A stretch of DNA of 8,111 bases from Hyphomicrobiaceae bacterium (GTDB taxonomy: Bacteria; Pseudomonadota; Alphaproteobacteria; Rhizobiales; Hyphomicrobiaceae), in assembly GCA_017353825.1 (NCBI GenBank), contig JAFMSC010000171.1:1-8111 (forward strand). The letters run 5' to 3'. The notes under the pieces were generated by a model. That model worked only from the letters and a program-made list of their open reading frames with translations, did no database searches and was not told the DNA's origin. Shown here one piece after another: positions 1-8,045 of the stretch. Numbering within the stretch: the stretch's first letter is position 1; each line of letters starts with the position of its first letter. Both the position numbers and the translations under genes were made by a program.

Positions 1-202
1 GTCATCGTCGGCAGCGACCTGGTGATCGCCGGCACGCGTGTGTTGCCGCGCGAGCTCAACATTGCGGTCATCCATCGCCTGGAGCTGCCCCAGGGGCGCT
101 TCGAGCGGCGCGTGCGGCTCCCCGCCGGCACCTACCGGCAGCCGCGCCGGGCGGCGGTCAATGGCTGTCTGCTGATCAGGCTCGAGAAGGCGGAGGCGGC
201 CC

Positions 203-210
<8 letters not shown>
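1..210 (+). CDS. Hsp20 family small heat-shock protein, C-terminal part (5' end outside window)
   Basis: The frame is open from the first base and stops at TGA 208-210, giving the last 69 residues of a protein that begins outside the window. The text reads like the second half of an alpha-crystallin domain: a beta-strand segment LVIAGTR, then HRLELPQGRFERRVRLPAG, which matches the usual small-Hsp pattern of an E-x-x-x-G-x-F-x-R-x-x-x-L-P core, then VNGCLLIRL, the A-x-x-x-n-G-v-L-like strand. Known small Hsps are ATP-independent holdases that keep unfolding proteins soluble for ATP-driven chaperones or proteases. The tail after IRLEKA is short and lacks an obvious I-x-I/V motif, which in many family members docks subunits into large oligomers. 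The stop overlaps the lon start by 8 nt, so the two are very likely co-transcribed and translationally coupled. Family assignment is fairly secure; the exact subgroup is not. Confidence 0.82.
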
Positions 211-2653
<2,443 letters not shown>

Positions 2654-2706
2654 GCATATCGCACCCGGCCACGCCATACCCCGAGCCAAGAGTTCTCACC
2701 CGCGGT

Positions 2707-2733
2707 ATGCTTGCGTTGGAATTTTGCAAGCAT
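2707..2733. repeat. Perfect 8-bp inverted repeat downstream of lon
   Basis: ATGCTTGC (2707-2714) and GCAAGCAT (2726-2733) are exact reverse complements around an 11-nt loop that contains four T in a row. The structure lies 53 nt after the lon stop and could protect the lon mRNA 3' end or help termination. There is no T tract after the stem on either strand, so it is not a textbook intrinsic terminator. Confidence 0.4.
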
Positions 2734-2761
2734 CCTGGAGGGACAAAGTCGCCAGCCGCGA

Positions 2762-2789
2762 GCGCCAGCCCCTAGCATTCGGCTGGCGC
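2762..2789. terminator. Stem-loop between convergent lon and methyltransferase genes, possible bidirectional terminator
   Basis: GCGCCAGCC (2762-2770) pairs perfectly with GGCTGGCGC (2781-2789) over a 10-nt loop, giving a nine-pair, GC-rich stem. A second small hairpin, AGCCGT/ACGGCT with a 3-nt loop (2794-2808), sits immediately beside it and spans the methyltransferase stop codon; on the + strand it runs into TTCTT. Location between two convergent genes fits a shared terminator. The missing uridine tract after the main stem makes this tentative. Confidence 0.4.
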
Positions 2790-2800
2790 CGCCAGCCGTT

Positions 2801-3439
2801 TCACGGCTTTCTTCCAACGAGGAACGGCCGCGCGTCCCTACCGCGCGACGCATGGCGGGCGCGCTCAACGATCTCAAATCCCACCGCCGCCATCTCGCGC
2901 TCCAGGTCTTCCGCGGACAAGTATGCGACATAGGGCGCCTTACCGACGAACTGCATCACGGGCACGGCTGCGCGGACAAGCGGGTTCATTTCCTTGAGGC
3001 ACGGCGTCTTGGAAATGAACAGCCCACCAGGCTTCAAAAGCCGATAGACACCCCTTAAGGCCGCCTCCCGCGCGGCCACCAGATGCATGACATTGAAGCT
3101 GAAAGCCACATCGAAGCTTCCGTCAGACCACGGCGCCGCGTCGGGCGTTGCAACCGCGAACGTGACGTTGGTGGTGCCTTCGGCTTCCGCCCTTTCGCGT
3201 GCGATTGCGATCATCTCGCTCGAGATGTCGGTCGCTACGATGCGCGCGACGGAGGGCGCGAGTTTGAGCGCCGTCGTTCCTGTTCCGCATCCAAACTCGA
3301 ACGCCGTGTCGTCACCCTTGAGATAATGCCGCGTGCGTTCAAGCGTCCGCTCATAGCCCGCCGCGTCCGCGACTGGGTCGGCGGCGTATTTGCGGGCGAC
3401 ACGGTCCCAGAAGCGCGCATCGTTGGCGATGCAGATCAT
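2801..3439 (-). CDS. SAM-dependent class I methyltransferase
   Basis: A 212-residue protein with the class I (Rossmann) methyltransferase signature. Motif I, FEFGCGTGTT, is at about 47-56 and binds S-adenosylmethionine; ATDIS (69-73) ends strand 2 with Asp71, expected to hold the ribose hydroxyls; PDAAPWSDGSFDVAFSFNVM is the motif around strand 4; LLKPGGLFIS is the typical strand 5 region. This matches the Methyltransf_11/25 type, which mostly acts on small molecules or quinone-like substrates; the acceptor cannot be deduced. The N-terminal part, FWDRVARKYAADPVAD, is a common cap helix in this subfamily. The start at 3439 is chosen because GGAGG (3447-3451) lies 7 nt before it; the open frame extends to 3616, but the added residues look non-conserved. 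It is convergent with lon and separated from the hydrolase gene by 461 nt, so it is probably its own transcription unit. Confidence 0.92.
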   Translation of the reverse strand: MICIANDARFWDRVARKYAADPVADAAGYERTLERTRHYLKGDDTAFEFGCGTGTTALKLAPSVARIVATDISSEMIAIARERAEAEGTTNVTFAVATPDAAPWSDGSFDVAFSFNVMHLVAAREAALRGVYRLLKPGGLFISKTPCLKEMNPLVRAAVPVMQFVGKAPYVAYLSAEDLEREMAAVGFEIVERARHASRGRDARPFLVGRKP

Positions 3440-3453
3440 GGCGGTCCCTCCTC

Positions 3454-3530
3454 TGTGCCGCCGCTGTAGCATATGCATAGGGATTTGAAATTGCGGATAT
3501 CCGTCGAAGGCATATGCAGATTTGCATGGT
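3454..3530 (-). promoter_or_regulatory. AT-rich leader of the methyltransferase with repeated CATATGCA
   Basis: The stretch directly upstream of the methyltransferase is clearly richer in A and T than its surroundings. It contains CATATGCA twice in the same orientation (3470-3477 and 3511-3518, 41 bp apart), and ATTTGCAT follows at 3520-3527. Such repeats near a start often mark a promoter with a regulator site. I cannot define reliable -35 and -10 boxes, and no regulator gene is adjacent. Confidence 0.35.
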
Positions 3531-3900
3531 GAACATCGACTGGAACCGGGCCCCACGCTTTCCTCGCCACGGTCGGGGCCGGATCGGCCTCTGGTTCCGC
3601 CGGCGCTTGGGCTCACTCAGCCCGACGTCGAAGCAGAGGCAATGACGGATTGTGGTACGCCGGCCAAACCTATGCGGGATGCCCCGCCGTGGGCAAGGGC
3701 CCAACGGTCTGCCACCAAGGAAGCACGCGCTCGTATCCCAGGAAAACGCCGCCGTGGGATGCGCAGGCAACCGGCGCAAAGCCACGACAGCGCCGGCCGG
3801 GCCGCACCTGGCTCTTCACGATCGGCCTTCCGCCAGGCAGCGACCACGGAGGGTCGGCGACGAGCACCGCGATCTTGTCAGTGTAGGGATGCCGACCGTC
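3531..3900. other. Stretch without a supportable gene
   Basis: Between the methyltransferase leader and the hydrolase stop, open frames of 60-180 codons exist on both strands, but they overlap each other, lack good ribosome sites and resemble no family I recognise. A 7-bp inverted repeat (GGTCGGC 3852-3858 with GCCGACC 3891-3897) lies just beyond the hydrolase stop with a long 32-nt spacer, and could shape the 3' end of the operon mRNA. Otherwise I see only high-GC sequence, possibly decayed coding DNA. Confidence 0.4.
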
Positions 3901-4725
3901 CTATGGATGAATGACGCCGCTCTGCTCGCTCACCAGAAAGCGCTCCTTGCGGGCGAGGAAATCCCCAACCACTTCGGCGACCGCTTCCGGCCGGTCGAGA
4001 TCGACCCGATGGGCGGCGTCATAGATCAGCATAAGATGCGCGTTGCCGTAATGCTGCCGGTAGCAGCGCGCCATCTCCGGTGGGGTGAGCCGGTCTTCGG
4101 TCCCGAAGACCACGAGGGTCGGAACGGAGAGGCCGGGCAGCTTCTCCTCGAGCGCGGGATCGCGCGGCGGGCCGATGAGCCGGCGCACCAGCGTCTCCTG
4201 CTTTGAGTCCACCTCCGGATTGCTCAGGGTCACCGGGAACCGCTCGGGATGGGCATGCATGAGCTTATGCCGGTCCTCCGGCGTCGCCATGGGTGGGCGC
4301 TCGGCGGGACGGAAGACGGCCGGCGAGATGAGGATGAGGGATTGCAGCTTTTCCCCTTCCTGCAGCGCCATATAGGTCGCGAGCTTGCCGCCGAAGGACG
4401 TGCCCATGAGGTTGTAGGCGGTGATGCCGAGCGCAGCCACCGCGGCGCAGAGGCTGCCCGCAAGCTCGGCCATGTCGCGGCTGCGCTCGTTTGCCTTCGA
4501 GGTGCCGAACCCGGGCGTCTCGAAGGCGATCACGCGCCAGGTGCGCGCCAGGATCTCGTGCATTCTCGATAGACGCAGGCCGCCGGCGCCATGCATGCAG
4601 ATCAAGGCGTGGGCGCCGCCCGATTGCGGACCGGCCTCCAGGTAGCGGATCGTGAAGCCGTCCGCCTCCAGCTTGCGCTCGAGAAAGGCGGAGGATGCGT
4701 TCCGTTCGGCCATCTGGTCAGCCAT
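3901..4725 (-). CDS. Alpha/beta hydrolase
   Basis: A 274-residue cytoplasmic alpha/beta-fold hydrolase of usual family length. The oxyanion-hole motif HGAGG is at 45-49. The nucleophile elbow GTSFGG places Ser110 in the G-x-S-x-G position; the acid is likely Asp211 in FGTEDRLTP; the base is His239 in DAAHRVD. The triad is therefore complete. Family members hydrolyse esters, lactones, amides, epoxides or C-C bonds, and the sequence does not choose between them. The start at 4725 follows GAGG (4735-4738) by 9 nt, and this ribosome site overlaps the stop codon of the upstream oxidoreductase gene. The 11-nt gap indicates one operon with coupled translation. A longer open frame reaching 4878 merely runs antiparallel in another frame over the oxidoreductase gene. 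Inference: it processes the product of the flavin monooxygenase, for instance an ester or lactone. A second Met at residue 5 is a less likely start. Confidence 0.93.
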   Translation of the reverse strand: MADQMAERNASSAFLERKLEADGFTIRYLEAGPQSGGAHALICMHGAGGLRLSRMHEILARTWRVIAFETPGFGTSKANERSRDMAELAGSLCAAVAALGITAYNLMGTSFGGKLATYMALQEGEKLQSLILISPAVFRPAERPPMATPEDRHKLMHAHPERFPVTLSNPEVDSKQETLVRRLIGPPRDPALEEKLPGLSVPTLVVFGTEDRLTPPEMARCYRQHYGNAHLMLIYDAAHRVDLDRPEAVAEVVGDFLARKERFLVSEQSGVIHP

Positions 4726-4736
4726 GGGCGTGTTCC

Positions 4737-5831
4737 TCAATTCTCGTGCAGGCGCGGCAGCAGCTTGGTGCCGAACACCTCGATGGAGCGCCTGGTACGG
4801 TCGGCGATGGGGACGGTCGGGAACAGGTCGAGGATGCCGGCGCCCACCTCGTCCCTGACGCGGCAGATCTGCCTCCATACCGTTTCCGGGCTGCCCAGCA
4901 GGATCTGGCCCTTCTCCACGCGCTCAGCCGCGTCGCGCGGTGCCACTCGGTCCCTCTGCTCCTCCGCGGCCTTGCCGAAATAGCCGGAGGCCATGGCTCC
5001 CGCCAGCACCGCCTTGTTGGACATGGTGAGCCCTACATGGGGCTTGTCCCCGCCCGACTCCACCATGTCCGCCATGGCCTGCTCGTCCGTCTCGGCGACG
5101 TGGAACCCCATACGATAGATCACTTGGTCGGGGTCGGGCTGCCAGCCGAGCTTGCCCGCCTCTTCCCGGTAGAATCTCGCCGCCTGCGATGCCAGCGGCA
5201 CGGTGGTGAAGGCGAGCCCCAGACCGAGGCGGTTGCGGGCTGCCATGGCACCTGATTCCGGGCTGGAGCCGGACATGTAGAGTGCGGGGTGCGGCGCCTG
5301 CACCACCCGTGGCCAGACCGCGACCGAGCGGTACTGATAGTATCGGCCCTGCCAGCCGAAGGGTTCAGGTTCGCTCCAGGCGCGGCGTATCAACGCCAGC
5401 GCCTCCTCGAACCTGTCGCGCGATTCCGCCGGGTTGATGTTGTAGGTGACATATTCGTTCGGGGTGCCGCGCAAGAGCCCGGCAATGACCCGACCGCCCG
5501 TGAGATTGTCCAGCATGGCGTATTCCTCCGCCACTCGGATTGGGTTGAGGACCGGCACGATCGGGCCGAGCAGGGCGATCTTCGCACGCTTCACCACCTG
5601 GGTCAGGGCGCCGGCCAGCACCATGGGATTGGGGGTGAGGGAAAAACCCGCGTAATGATGCTCTGCCACAGTGACCCAGTCGAACCCGAGCTGGTCGGCG
5701 AGCCGCAGGTTTTCCAAGGCGTCGAGCATCGAGCGCTGCCCGATCTCCAGATCATAGGCGCTGGGCGCCACCGGCCAACCGCTCGGGGAGGGGCCGCCAT
5801 AGCGTATGGGATTGAAGAGAGCCGCCTTCAT
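4737..5831 (-). CDS. LLM class flavin-dependent oxidoreductase (luciferase-like monooxygenase)
   Basis: A 364-residue bacterial luciferase-like protein (PF00296 type), an (alpha/beta)8 barrel that uses reduced FMN and oxygen, or F420 in some branches. Visible family marks are LRLADQLGFDWVTVAEHHY (42-60) with the E-H-H-Y segment at 57-60, NPIRVAEEYAMLDNLTGGR (96-114), and MSGSSPES (186-193) in the region that usually binds the flavin phosphate. The C-terminal part, PETVWRQICRVRDEVGAGIL, is the typical closing helix. The start at 5831 is supported by GAGGGG (5838-5843) six bases upstream; the frame opens a little earlier, at 5858, without such a site. It is the first gene of a two-gene operon with the hydrolase. 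Such enzymes oxygenate aldehydes, ketones, sulfonates, alkanes or chelators. The EHH-containing subgroup is diverse and the substrate is unknown. A flavin reductase partner, needed by two-component members, is not in the window. Confidence 0.94.
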   Translation of the reverse strand: MKAALFNPIRYGGPSPSGWPVAPSAYDLEIGQRSMLDALENLRLADQLGFDWVTVAEHHYAGFSLTPNPMVLAGALTQVVKRAKIALLGPIVPVLNPIRVAEEYAMLDNLTGGRVIAGLLRGTPNEYVTYNINPAESRDRFEEALALIRRAWSEPEPFGWQGRYYQYRSVAVWPRVVQAPHPALYMSGSSPESGAMAARNRLGLGLAFTTVPLASQAARFYREEAGKLGWQPDPDQVIYRMGFHVAETDEQAMADMVESGGDKPHVGLTMSNKAVLAGAMASGYFGKAAEEQRDRVAPRDAAERVEKGQILLGSPETVWRQICRVRDEVGAGILDLFPTVPIADRTRRSIEVFGTKLLPRLHEN

Positions 5832-5894
5832 GGGAGTCCCCTCGGCTTTGTCGCGCAATCAACCGCACAATAGAGATTTCCAGGGTCAGACCAA

Positions 5895-5913
5895 CCGGCT
5901 TGTAAGTAGCCGG
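5895..5913. promoter_or_regulatory. 19-bp perfect inverted repeat upstream of the monooxygenase operon, candidate operator
   Basis: CCGGCT (5895-5900) and AGCCGG (5908-5913) are exact reverse complements around TGTAAGT. The centre is about 73 bp upstream of the oxidoreductase start, in the range where operators sit. A second short hairpin, GCCTGC/GCAGGC with a 3-nt loop (5923-5937), lies next to it. No regulator gene is adjacent, and the repeat could instead be a relic of the neighbouring pseudogene region. Confidence 0.3.
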
Positions 5914-6014
5914 GGAGGGCGAGCCTGCGGGGCAGGCATGCCGAATGGCAGGGCAGGGGAGACGCCATGGAAGCGCGCAAATCTCGGCCGATCGGGGCTC
6001 TGCGTATCGGCGAG

Positions 6015-6151
6015 GGGATAGACATCGGCGGTCTCGAAGACGCTGATGCCGAGATCGAGCGCCGCGTTTACGACGCGTAAGGCGCGGCATGGTCGAGCCG
6101 GCCGGCCAGGTTGTTGCAACCCAGTCCCGCCGCCTCCATGATGTAGCGGCG
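6015..6151 (-). pseudogene. Aldo/keto reductase fragment, N-terminal region (inverted piece)
   Basis: Read leftward from 6151, the sequence gives RRYIMEA joined to GLGCNNLAGRLDHAA. After a frameshift near 6081-6083 it continues VVNAALDLGISVFETADVY before similarity stops at about 6015. The second and third parts match the beginning of aldo/keto reductases (strand 1 with GLGCNN, helix 1, and the F-D-T-A-D-x-Y strand carrying the catalytic Asp and Tyr). Here the usual pair is kept as ETADVY. RRYIMEA belongs some 40-60 residues further on in an intact family member, so it is fused out of order. No full-length frame exists and there is a stop in the first frame just after HAA. It is clearly non-functional as a reductase. 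Confidence 0.75.
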
Positions 6152-6170
6152 GCGGCCGCCCTTGACGCCA

Positions 6171-6368
6171 CTGGTGGAGACGAGCCTGCGCAATCTCCGC
6201 ACCGACGACATTGACCTCTATCAGATGCATCGGCCGGACCCGCTGACGACGACCGAGGAGACGGTGAGGGCGCTCGATGACCTCGGCAAGAGCGGCATGT
6301 CGGAGCCGTATCTCGCCGAGGCGCTGGGCGAGCGGCGCAAGGACGTGATCGTTGCGACCAAGTTCGCT
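6171..6368 (+). pseudogene. Aldo/keto reductase fragments, middle regions in swapped order
   Basis: One open frame on the + strand (stop far beyond, near 6570) carries two family segments in the wrong order. First, 6171-6296 encodes LVETSLRNLRTDDIDLYQMH followed by RPDP and a helix ending RALDDLGKSG; this is the region of strand 4 and helix 4 with the conserved D-L-Y-Q-x-H. Next, 6297-6368 encodes SEPYLAEALGERRKDV then IVATKFA, which normally comes earlier, directly after the ADVY strand, and carries the catalytic Lys in ATKF. After 6368 similarity ends. The pieces fit the gaps of the opposite-strand fragment at 6015-6151, suggesting a single ancestral gene that was cut and shuffled. No ribosome site precedes it and it lacks the barrel's remaining strands. 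Confidence 0.75.
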
Positions 6369-6604
6369 CGTCCGCGCAACCGGTCGGCCCACGCGGTTCC
6401 CGCCCAACTTTGCCTGAATGCGGTCTTGCCACTGGTGAGGCGGCCTCGACAGGACAAGCGCAACAATCAGGAGCGTTGCGACGGTGCGCAGACGGGGGCG
6501 ATTGGACCGAGAAAGGGGAGCCTCATCCCTTGTAAGCGCCCGAGCAGACGACACACGCACAACGAATGGTAGCGATAACCGGCACCAATAGGAGGGAGGG
6601 AAAC
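6369..6604 (+). promoter_or_regulatory. Leader region of the substrate-binding protein gene
   Basis: About 235 nt without a supportable gene separate the reductase remnant from the binding-protein start. A purine-rich double Shine-Dalgarno run, GGAGGGAGGG (6591-6600), ends four bases before the ATG. A 6-bp inverted repeat, CGCAAC/GTTGCG (6459-6464 and 6475-6480), lies further up. I cannot name -35/-10 boxes, although the promoter must lie in this area unless transcription enters from the remnant. Confidence 0.4.
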
Positions 6605-7621
6605 ATGTTGCCGACAAGGATGCGCGGTGCGGCCTTCGCCTTCCTCGGCCTGGCCATTGGGATGAACCCCCTTGCAACCCACGCACAGGACATGGAGGTG
6701 ATCATCGCCCTTCCGGCGCCAACGCTCACCTTTACTTCGCACTTCGTCGCCGAGGACGGCGGTTTCTTCGAGAAGGAGGGCGTCAAGGTCCAAACCCGCA
6801 ATCTCGTGGGCGTAGCTGCGACCAACGCCATGCTGGCGGGAAGCGTGGACTTCACGCATGGCTCCGGCCCCACGTTCCTCCGCGCCGCGTCCCAGGGCCA
6901 GAGGGTACTCGCGATCGCCAATGTCGTGGACAAGTTGATGGTAGAGACCGTACTGCGCAAGGACGTCGCCGAACGGCTCGGGATCACCGAGAAGACGCCG
7001 ATCACCGAGCGGGCGCATAAGCTCAAGGGACTTACCATCGCCATTCAGGGCGTCGGTAGCATCATCCATGCCTGGACGCGCCTTCTCGCCGACAAGGGCG
7101 GGCTCGACATCGAGAACGACGTCCGCATCACGCCGATGGACCCGCCGGCCATGCTGCCGGCCCTCGCCAGCAAGGCGATCGACGGCTACTCGACCGCGAT
7201 GCCCTTCACGACCCAGGCCGTGCTTCAGGGGCAGGCCGTCATGCTCGCGAGCGGCGTCTCAGACGTGCCTGACGTGCTCCCGATCGCTTACAACCTCATC
7301 TATACGCGGGCAGGGGTCTGCGAGCAAAAGCGCGAGATGTGCCGGCGCGTCGCCCGCGCCTATGCGGGCGCCGCACGAATGATCCAGGAGCGACCGGACG
7401 AGGTCTTCGAGACGATCCTGGCCAAGCGCTTCGCGAAGATCGATCCGGACCTGCTCAGGGCGGCCTGGAAGCTAACCAAGGCCGCGCACGCCAGGGACAT
7501 CCGCGTCACGAACGAGCAACTCGACAATTCCCAGAAGATCAGCATCTACGCCAAGCTGCTGGAGCCGAAGGATGTCGTGAAGAACTACGCCGGGCTCTTT
7601 ACGGACGAGTTCGTGAAGTGA
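6605..7621 (+). CDS. ABC transporter substrate-binding protein, NMT1/SsuA-like, exported
   Basis: A 338-residue periplasmic binding protein. The N-terminus has basic residues (Arg5, Arg7), a hydrophobic core AFAFLGLAIG and a THA-Q site, so a Sec signal peptide with cleavage after Ala27 is likely. The mature part has NMT1/SsuA/TauA features: FVAEDGGFFEKEGVKV (47-62), AMLAGSVDFTHGSGP (75-89) lining the ligand cleft, a hinge strand LKGLTIAIQGVGS, and IDGYSTAMPF in the second lobe. Relatives bind aliphatic sulfonates, nitrate, thiamine precursors or aromatic acids; the ligand here is unknown. Cys239 and Cys246 lie seven residues apart and could form a disulfide in the periplasm. The start at 6605 is favoured over an upstream in-frame ATG at 6566 because of the strong ribosome site and the signal peptide. 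No permease or ATPase follows within the window. It is divergent from the monooxygenase operon, across the pseudogene, so uptake of that operon's substrate is possible but unproven. Confidence 0.93.
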   Translation: MLPTRMRGAAFAFLGLAIGMNPLATHAQDMEVIIALPAPTLTFTSHFVAEDGGFFEKEGVKVQTRNLVGVAATNAMLAGSVDFTHGSGPTFLRAASQGQRVLAIANVVDKLMVETVLRKDVAERLGITEKTPITERAHKLKGLTIAIQGVGSIIHAWTRLLADKGGLDIENDVRITPMDPPAMLPALASKAIDGYSTAMPFTTQAVLQGQAVMLASGVSDVPDVLPIAYNLIYTRAGVCEQKREMCRRVARAYAGAARMIQERPDEVFETILAKRFAKIDPDLLRAAWKLTKAAHARDIRVTNEQLDNSQKISIYAKLLEPKDVVKNYAGLFTDEFVK

Positions 7622-8045
7622 ATTGCGAGCGCAATGTAAGCGGGTCCGGCGGCGTAGGCTCCTGCGCCGGCGCCACCATCCCATTGATTGGCTATCCCCC
7701 TCACGCGAGAATGAGCGGGCAAGCAACCGGACGAGGCGTGGATGGGGTGTATCGTCATCGTCATTTCGAGATTCAGCGGGGAACCCCTGTCGTGGCGCCG
7801 CTCTCAGACCTCACCCGCTCCCCCTCTCCGAGCAAAGCGCGCGAAAGCTATCGGTTGAACATCCCGCGGCTGTGAGCAACGCTGAGCCGAGACCTCCAAA
7901 CCGCGAATGGGTCAACGCGACAATGCCGGTTGGGCACAGTTCGGAGCAAACCTGCCAATGGCCCAACCTACCGTCGAAGCCATTGTCGACGGTCCTGATG
8001 CAAGGTGAGATCTTAAGGGCCTAGGCGCCATTCGTGCCAGCCGGC
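7622..8045. other. Intergenic region without a supportable gene
   Basis: After the binding-protein stop there are about 420 nt with only short overlapping frames and no ribosome sites I trust. The right half (about 7840-8000) is less GC-rich than the genes and carries a cluster of short inverted repeats, listed separately. No permease or ATPase remnant, transposase motif or tRNA was recognised. Confidence 0.5.
7928..7992. repeat. Cluster of overlapping perfect inverted repeats
   Basis: Three perfect stems share this 65-nt stretch. GGTTGGGC (7928-7935) pairs with GCCCAACC (7961-7968). CAATGGC (7956-7962) pairs with GCCATTG (7979-7985). CCGTCGA (7971-7977) pairs with TCGACGG (7986-7992). The first and third can form together, while the second excludes both, so two alternative folds are possible. 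No uridine tract follows. It may be a 3' structure of the binding-protein mRNA, a structured noncoding element, or the end of a decayed mobile element. Confidence 0.5.

Noticed and set aside
3440..3616. Upstream extension of the methyltransferase frame
   Set aside because: The extra residues are not like the family, and a well-placed GGAGG marks the start at 3439.
3650..3886. 78-codon + strand frame starting with ATG
   Set aside because: It has Trp- and Pro-rich sequence that looks odd, but there is no ribosome site or family match, and competing frames of similar size lie on the other strand.
4726..4878. Upstream extension of the hydrolase frame
   Set aside because: It lies wholly within the oxidoreductase gene in another frame, and the internal ATG at 4725 has its own ribosome site.
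4695..5255. 186-codon + strand frame over the oxidoreductase gene
   Set aside because: Antisense shadow; no motif, and the - strand frame has clear luciferase-like family sequence.
6369..6570. Possible mobile-element remnant after the reductase pieces
   Set aside because: The hydrophobic stretch on the - strand and the 6-bp repeat gave no transposase motif, terminal inverted repeats or target duplication.
6467..7069. 200-codon - strand frame over the binding-protein gene
   Set aside because: Overlaps the signal peptide and conserved lobe of the binding protein; its translation has no recognisable domain.
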